Of a stretch of DNA of 9,939 nt, positions 5,938 through 9,939 are shown piece by piece. The first letter of the stretch is position 1. The number at the start of each line of letters is the position of its first letter. The position numbers were made by a program, and so were the translations under genes. The stretch lies in assembly GCA_023145535.1 (NCBI GenBank), contig JAGLDQ010000111.1, positions 1 to 9,939 of the forward strand. Direction: 5' to 3'. The notes below the pieces were generated by a model. The model did no database searches. It was given only the letters and a program-made list of their open reading frames with translations, and was not told the origin of the DNA. The stretch comes from Cocleimonas sp. (GTDB lineage Bacteria; Pseudomonadota; Gammaproteobacteria; Thiotrichales; Thiotrichaceae).

Positions 5938-7158
5938 ATGTCGAATACACTCAAAGAGCAAGCACTCGCTTATCATCAGTATCCTAAGCCAGGCAAAATC
6001 GCAACGGAAATAACTAAATCAACCGAAACTCAGCATGACTTATCGTTAGCCTATACGCCCGGTGTCGCTGAACCTGTTAAAGAGATTCACAAAGATCCCG
6101 AAGCGGCTTATAAATATACGGCAAAAGGTAATTTAGTCGGTGTTATCACCGATGGTACGGCTGTTTTAGGGCTAGGAAATGTTGGTTCATTAGCAGGTAA
6201 GCCCGTGATGGAAGGTAAAGGCGTTTTATTTAAGCGTTTTGCCGATGTTGATGTGTTTGATATTGAGGTCAATGCAGATTCTCCGCAAGATTTTATTGAT
6301 ACCGTGGTACGTATTGCACCTACTTTTGGTGGTATTAATCTTGAAGATATTGCTGCGCCACATTGTTTTGAAATTGAACGAACTTTGAGCGATTTACTCG
6401 ATATTCCTGTGTTCCATGATGATCAACATGGTACCGCGATTATTATTGCGGCAGGATTGCTTAATGCGCTAGAAATTCAAGGCAAAAAAATTGCAACGGC
6501 AAGTATCGTTTGCCTTGGTGCGGGAGCAGCAGGGATTGCGTCAATGCAATTGCTCGAGGCTTTAGGCGCTAAAAAAGAAAATTTGTATATGATTGACCGT
6601 GGCGGGGTGATTCACTCCGAGCGTGATGATCTTAATGAATACAAAGCAGAATATGCGGTCACAACGGATAAACGTACCTTGCTGGATGCGTGTACGGATG
6701 CGGATGTCTTTATTGGTGTCTCAGGGCCGAATTTACTGAGCGAAGACGCGGTTAAAGCAATGGCTCCCAATCCTATTATCTTCGCACTTTCTAATCCTGA
6801 CCCTGAAATTGATCCCGCGTTGGCTAAATCATTACGTCCTGACCTTATTATGGCGACAGGGCGCAGTGATTACCCTAATCAGGTGAATAATGTACTCGGC
6901 TTTCCGTTTATTTTCCGTGGTGCTTTAGATGTACGCGCCTCGTGTATTAATCGTGAAATGCAAGTGGCAGCGGTGAATGCATTAGCTGACCTTGCTAAAG
7001 AAGCTGTGCCTGATGAGGTCTTGAAGGCTTATGGTAAAAGTGAAATGGCTTTTGGTGTGGATTATATTATTCCTACACCGCTTGATCCGCGTTTGCGCGA
7101 CCGTATACCACAAGCTATTGCTCAAGCAGCGATTGATAGTGGTGTAGCAAAAAAATAA
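5938..7158 (+). CDS. maeB: Malic enzyme, MaeB type without phosphotransacetylase domain
   Basis: Oxidative decarboxylation of malate to pyruvate and CO2 with reduction of NAD(P), in the cytoplasm. The 406 residues correspond to the catalytic N-terminal part of E. coli MaeB (759 residues). The C-terminal phosphotransacetylase-like domain is absent and the gene ends cleanly, so this is the short form found in many bacteria and not a truncation. Visible are the catalytic Tyr in YTPGVAEP (Y39), the lysine in GKPVMEGKG (K94), metal ligands in INLEDI (E136, D137) and FHDDQHGTA (D161/D162), the dinucleotide motif GAGAAGIA (194-201), SNPDPE (285-290) and NQVNN (314-318). NADP preference is usual for MaeB relatives but I cannot confirm it from sequence. 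The ATG at 5938 has AAAAAGG about eight bases upstream. The gene appears monocistronic, with spacers of 173 and 223 bases on either side. Confidence 0.96.
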   Translation: MSNTLKEQALAYHQYPKPGKIATEITKSTETQHDLSLAYTPGVAEPVKEIHKDPEAAYKYTAKGNLVGVITDGTAVLGLGNVGSLAGKPVMEGKGVLFKRFADVDVFDIEVNADSPQDFIDTVVRIAPTFGGINLEDIAAPHCFEIERTLSDLLDIPVFHDDQHGTAIIIAAGLLNALEIQGKKIATASIVCLGAGAAGIASMQLLEALGAKKENLYMIDRGGVIHSERDDLNEYKAEYAVTTDKRTLLDACTDADVFIGVSGPNLLSEDAVKAMAPNPIIFALSNPDPEIDPALAKSLRPDLIMATGRSDYPNQVNNVLGFPFIFRGALDVRASCINREMQVAAVNALADLAKEAVPDEVLKAYGKSEMAFGVDYIIPTPLDPRLRDRIPQAIAQAAIDSGVAKK

Positions 7159-7163
7159 TAATA

Positions 7164-7288
7164 TGGAGACCAAAAAACACCACGAAAAAGTGGCGTTGTA
7201 GCGAGCAGGGCGTTTGCGAAAATGAGGCGAGCGTGTTGCGATGATCTCCCGTCTTCCGCTTAGGATAGTGCGCGCTCTTTGGTCTCTA
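7164..7288. repeat. Inverted-repeat-bounded element between malic enzyme gene and trpF
   Basis: GAGACCAAA (7166-7174) and TTTGGTCTC (7278-7286) are perfect 9 bp inverted repeats, extendable by a G-T and a T-A pair to 7164/7288. Inside, CCAC (7179-7182) and GTGG (7190-7193) form a small hairpin, and the interior is richer in GCG triplets than the flanks. The hairpin lacks a T-run, so it is a poor terminator. No reading frame or tRNA is seen. It may be a small palindromic repeat or an untranslated structured RNA. Confidence 0.4.
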
Positions 7289-7307
7289 ATTTGGAGAGCA
7301 TCGGTCT

Positions 7308-7347
7308 TGGTGAAAGCATCGCTTCCTTAAATATTCTAGTATATGAT
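7308..7347 (+). promoter_or_regulatory. Possible trp promoter region
   Basis: Two -10-like hexamers, TATTCT (7332-7337) and TATGAT (7342-7347), lie 35-50 bases before trpF. TTGGTG (7308-7313) is 18 bases upstream of the first. Neither combination is strong. Only one CTAG half-site (7336-7339) is present, so a TrpR operator is not supported, and no leader peptide with adjacent Trp codons is seen. Confidence 0.25.
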
Positions 7348-7381
7348 AGCGCGCTGTACTGACTAAACAACAAAATATTGT

Positions 7382-8011
7382 ATGGCTGTTAAAGTAAAAA
7401 TTTGTGGTATAACCTCTGTTAATGATGCCCTTGCCGTCAGTGATTCTGGCGCTGATGCGATTGGCTTGGTGTTCTATCCTAAAAGTTCCCGTTATTTATC
7501 GATTCAACAAGCGGCCGAAATTTGCGCTGCATTGCCGCCTTTTATGACCGTTGTCGGTTTATTTTTAGATGCCAGCCAGTCAGCGGTAAATTCAGTTTTA
7601 GAGCAAGTTCCACTGGATTTATTACAATTTCATGGCTCGGAATCACCGCAATATTGTGCTAGTTTCTCACGCCCTTATATGAAAGCAGTTGGAATGATTG
7701 GCTTAGATAATTTTACTGCTTATGCAGATCAATATTCGGATGCCAAGGCATTGCTCGTCGATGGTCATGCACCCGGTGCTGCTGGTGGAACGGGCAATAC
7801 CTTTGACTGGAATGATATTCCTACTAACTATTCCAAACCAATGATACTAGCAGGTGGTTTAAACCCTGATAATATTGCGGCGGCCATTAAATCTACCTCC
7901 GTGTATGCGGTTGATTTAAGTAGTGGCGTAGAATCTGCACCAGGAATTAAAAGTAAACAAAAAATAACAGCATTAATGCAACAAGTTAACGAGGTGAACG
8001 GCGTTGAGTAA
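7382..8011 (+). CDS. trpF: Phosphoribosylanthranilate isomerase
   Basis: Catalyses the Amadori rearrangement of N-(5-phosphoribosyl)anthranilate to CdRP, in tryptophan synthesis in the cytoplasm. This is a single-domain, 209-residue TIM-barrel form, not fused to TrpC as in E. coli. The general base Cys is C8 in KICGIT and the general acid Asp is D127 in LLVDGHAPG. Other signatures are DAIGLVFYPKSSRY (25-38), VGLFLD (58-63), LLQFHGSE (80-87), GGTG (135-138), the phosphate-binding AGGLNPDN (157-164) and DLSSGVE (178-184). The ATG at 7382 is supported by homology because KICGIT begins six residues in, but no Shine-Dalgarno sequence precedes it. It is first in a trpF-trpB-trpA cluster, the usual layout in many gammaproteobacteria, where accD often follows trpA. 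Its end overlaps trpB by eight bases, which suggests translational coupling. Confidence 0.97.
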   Translation: MAVKVKICGITSVNDALAVSDSGADAIGLVFYPKSSRYLSIQQAAEICAALPPFMTVVGLFLDASQSAVNSVLEQVPLDLLQFHGSESPQYCASFSRPYMKAVGMIGLDNFTAYADQYSDAKALLVDGHAPGAAGGTGNTFDWNDIPTNYSKPMILAGGLNPDNIAAAIKSTSVYAVDLSSGVESAPGIKSKQKITALMQQVNEVNGVE

Positions 8012-9242
8012 TAACAAGAAAGAAGATTTAGATTTTAGTCGTTTTGACTGGAATTCCATGCCCGATGAAGCGGGGCATTTTGGTATTTTTGGCGGCTGTT
8101 TTGCCGCTGAAACCCTAATGGAAGCGATTGAGGATTTGCGGGATGCATATTCTCAGCTTAAAGATAATGCAGACTTTCAGGCGGAATATAATAAAGACCT
8201 TAAATATTATGTGGGTCGTCCCAGCCCGCTTTATCATGCAGAACGCTGGTCTCAGCAACTGGGCGGCGCGCAGATTTACTTAAAACGTGAAGATTTAAAC
8301 CATACTGGCGCGCATAAAATTAACAACACTATTGGGCAAGCGTTGCTAGCCAAACATATGGGCAAAGGACGCATTATTGCCGAGACGGGTGCAGGTCAAC
8401 ATGGGGTTGCTACCGCAACGATTGCGGCGCGCTTAGGGTTAGAATGTGTGGTGTACATGGGGGAAGTGGATGTTGCCCGCCAAGCGCCTAATGTGTATCG
8501 TATGAAACTACTGGGGGCGGAAGTTCGCCCCGTCACTTCGGGCTCTAAAACCTTAAAAGATGCGCTAAATGAAGCGATGCGTGACTGGGTTACGCATGTT
8601 GATGATACGTTTTATTGCATTGGTACGGTCGCTGGGCCGCATCCTTATCCTGCTATGGTACGTGATTTCCAGACGATTATTGGTCGAGAAGCACGCGAGC
8701 AAATTCAAGAACAAGCAGGGTGCTTACCTGATGCGTTAATCGCCTGTGTGGGCGGGGGGTCTAATGCCATTGGTTTATTCCATGAGTTTTTATCGGATGC
8801 GGAGGTAACCCTGTATGGTGTAGAGGCCGCAGGTCATGGACTCGAAACGGGTCAACATGCCGCGCCTTTATGTCAGGCAAAGCCGGGTGTGTTACATGGT
8901 AATCGCATGTATTTAATGGCCGATAAAGATGGACAAGTGATTGAGCCGCACTCTATTTCGGCGGGTTTGGATTATCCTGGGGTGGGTCCTGAGCATTCGT
9001 GGTTAAAAGATATTGGTCGCGCTGACTATGTTGCTATAACGGATGATGAGGCAATGGCAGCATTTCATGCGCTGACACGTATTGAAGGCATTATTCCTGC
9101 GCTAGAAAGCAGTCATGCGTTAGCCTATGCGATTAAACTAGCCCCCACGATGTCAAAAAAGCAGAATATTATTGTCAATTTATCAGGGCGTGGCGACAAG
9201 GATATTAATACCATTGCTGCGTTAGAAGGGATCACCTTATGA
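8004..9242 (+). CDS. trpB: Tryptophan synthase beta chain
   Basis: The PLP-dependent subunit that joins indole (channelled from TrpA) and L-serine to give L-tryptophan; it forms the alpha2-beta2 complex in the cytoplasm. The 412 residues are slightly longer than enteric TrpB (397), mainly by an N-terminal extension of about 15 residues. The PLP lysine is K105 in HTGAHKINN. AETGAGQHG (126-134), the phosphate-binding GGGSNA (250-255), HGLETGQH (278-285) and SGRGDKD (394-400) are all present. The start is TTG at 8004: an in-frame TGA lies at 7995 and no ATG occurs before residue 19. GAGG at 7991-7994 is correctly spaced for the TTG. It overlaps trpF by eight bases and trpA by four. Confidence 0.97.
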   Translation: MSNNKKEDLDFSRFDWNSMPDEAGHFGIFGGCFAAETLMEAIEDLRDAYSQLKDNADFQAEYNKDLKYYVGRPSPLYHAERWSQQLGGAQIYLKREDLNHTGAHKINNTIGQALLAKHMGKGRIIAETGAGQHGVATATIAARLGLECVVYMGEVDVARQAPNVYRMKLLGAEVRPVTSGSKTLKDALNEAMRDWVTHVDDTFYCIGTVAGPHPYPAMVRDFQTIIGREAREQIQEQAGCLPDALIACVGGGSNAIGLFHEFLSDAEVTLYGVEAAGHGLETGQHAAPLCQAKPGVLHGNRMYLMADKDGQVIEPHSISAGLDYPGVGPEHSWLKDIGRADYVAITDDEAMAAFHALTRIEGIIPALESSHALAYAIKLAPTMSKKQNIIVNLSGRGDKDINTIAALEGITL

Positions 9243-9939
9243 GCCGTATCACCGCTTGCTTTGCACGTTTAAAAGCCGAAAATAAAACCGCACTGATCCC
9301 TTATGTTACCGCTGGTGACTCTAATCCAGACATTACCGTACCATTAATGCATCGCATGGTTGAAGCAGGGGCGGATATTATTGAATTGGGTATTCCTTTT
9401 TCTGACCCTATGGCAGATGGCCCTACCATACAGCATGCCTGTGAACGGGCGTTAAAACATCACGTTAGCTTAAAAGATGTGATGGATATGACACATGAAT
9501 TTCGTCAAAAAGACACGATCACCCCTATTGTTTATATGGGCTATATGAATCCTGTCGAAGCCATGGGCTATGAGAAATTTGCTCAACTAGGTGCAGAAGC
9601 AGGGGTGGATGGCTTATTAACCGTGGATATGCCGCCAGAAGAAAGCGAAGATTTACGACAAGCCTTGAAACCGCATGATATTGACCCTATTTTCCTACTT
9701 TCACCGACAACCCAGCCACAACGTATCGAGAAGATCGCAGCAGCGGGCAGTGGTTTTCTTTATTATGTCTCGCTTAAAGGTGTGACTGGTTCTAATGTGT
9801 TAGATGTTGATGATGTTGACTTGCATGTTAGGCGGATTAAAAAAGTATCCAACCTGCCTATTGGAGTGGGTTTTGGAATTAAAACGGCAGACGATGCCGC
9901 CGCTGTTGCTAAGGTCTCTGATGCCGTGGTTGTGGGGAG
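9239..9939 (+). CDS. trpA: Tryptophan synthase alpha chain, 3' end beyond the window
   Basis: The subunit that cleaves indole-3-glycerol phosphate to indole and glyceraldehyde 3-phosphate. The first 233 codons are present; the family is about 265-270 residues, so roughly 35 are missing at the window edge. The catalytic residues are E49 in IIELGIPFSDP and D60 in MADGPTIQ, at the same numbers as in Salmonella TrpA. TPIVYMGYMNP (94-104), the loop containing VDMPPEES, YYVSLKGVTG and VGFGI are also family motifs. The ATG at 9239 overlaps the trpB stop as ATGA, and AGAAGGG (9224-9230) sits eight bases upstream. The reading frame is intact to the end. Confidence 0.97.
   Translation, partial: MSRITACFARLKAENKTALIPYVTAGDSNPDITVPLMHRMVEAGADIIELGIPFSDPMADGPTIQHACERALKHHVSLKDVMDMTHEFRQKDTITPIVYMGYMNPVEAMGYEKFAQLGAEAGVDGLLTVDMPPEESEDLRQALKPHDIDPIFLLSPTTQPQRIEKIAAAGSGFLYYVSLKGVTGSNVLDVDDVDLHVRRIKKVSNLPIGVGFGIKTADDAAAVAKVSDAVVVG

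Noticed and set aside
5938..7158. Malic enzyme as a truncated MaeB
   Set aside because: The protein ends cleanly after a complete catalytic region, and short forms without the phosphotransacetylase domain are common.
7159..7381. trp attenuator or TrpR operator upstream of trpF
   Set aside because: No short reading frame with adjacent Trp codons, no terminator with a T-run, and only one CTAG half-site.

Overview
The window looks like ordinary chromosome from a gammaproteobacterium with a moderately AT-rich genome. The evidence is the YraN sequence (a GGAAASVT stretch as in the E. coli protein), a tkt-gap pair in one direction, a trpF-trpB-trpA cluster apart from the other trp genes, and an MaeB-like malic enzyme. 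Thiotrichales- or Methylococcales-like bacteria would fit, but that placement is inference. No phage genes, transposase, CRISPR array, tRNA or rRNA is visible.

Layout. Bases 1-302 (minus) hold the start of gap. Bases 400-2409 (minus) hold a complete transketolase upstream of gap, with an intrinsic terminator between the two genes. Bases 2410-2860 hold no recognisable gene; a 10-base direct repeat lies in the tkt leader. Bases 2861-3241 (minus) hold yraN. Bases 3242-3640 separate yraN from the divergent rpmE2 and contain a nested inverted-repeat element and the rpmE2 promoter. Bases 3641-3886 (plus) encode a cysteine-free (type B) ribosomal protein L31, followed by a strong terminator. That terminator's T-run touches the start codon of an exported or lipoprotein thermonuclease (3978-4727). 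An M48 metalloprotease lipoprotein (4757-5764) follows after 29 bases. Bases 5938-7158 encode a short MaeB-type malic enzyme. Bases 7382-9939 hold trpF, trpB and the first 233 codons of trpA, with overlapping gene ends.

Functional picture. Transketolase and GAPDH serve the pentose phosphate and glycolytic (or Calvin) pathways. Malic enzyme makes pyruvate and reducing power. TrpF, TrpB and TrpA carry out the isomerase and synthase steps of tryptophan synthesis. The nuclease and the protease are both predicted to act outside the cytoplasm and may share a transcript.

I found no convincing new multi-gene system. The points most worth checking are in the non-coding DNA: the nested palindrome at 3330-3485, inverted repeats bounding the two spacers around the malic enzyme gene, the terminator overlapping the nuclease start, and the palindrome next to the rpmE2 promoter.
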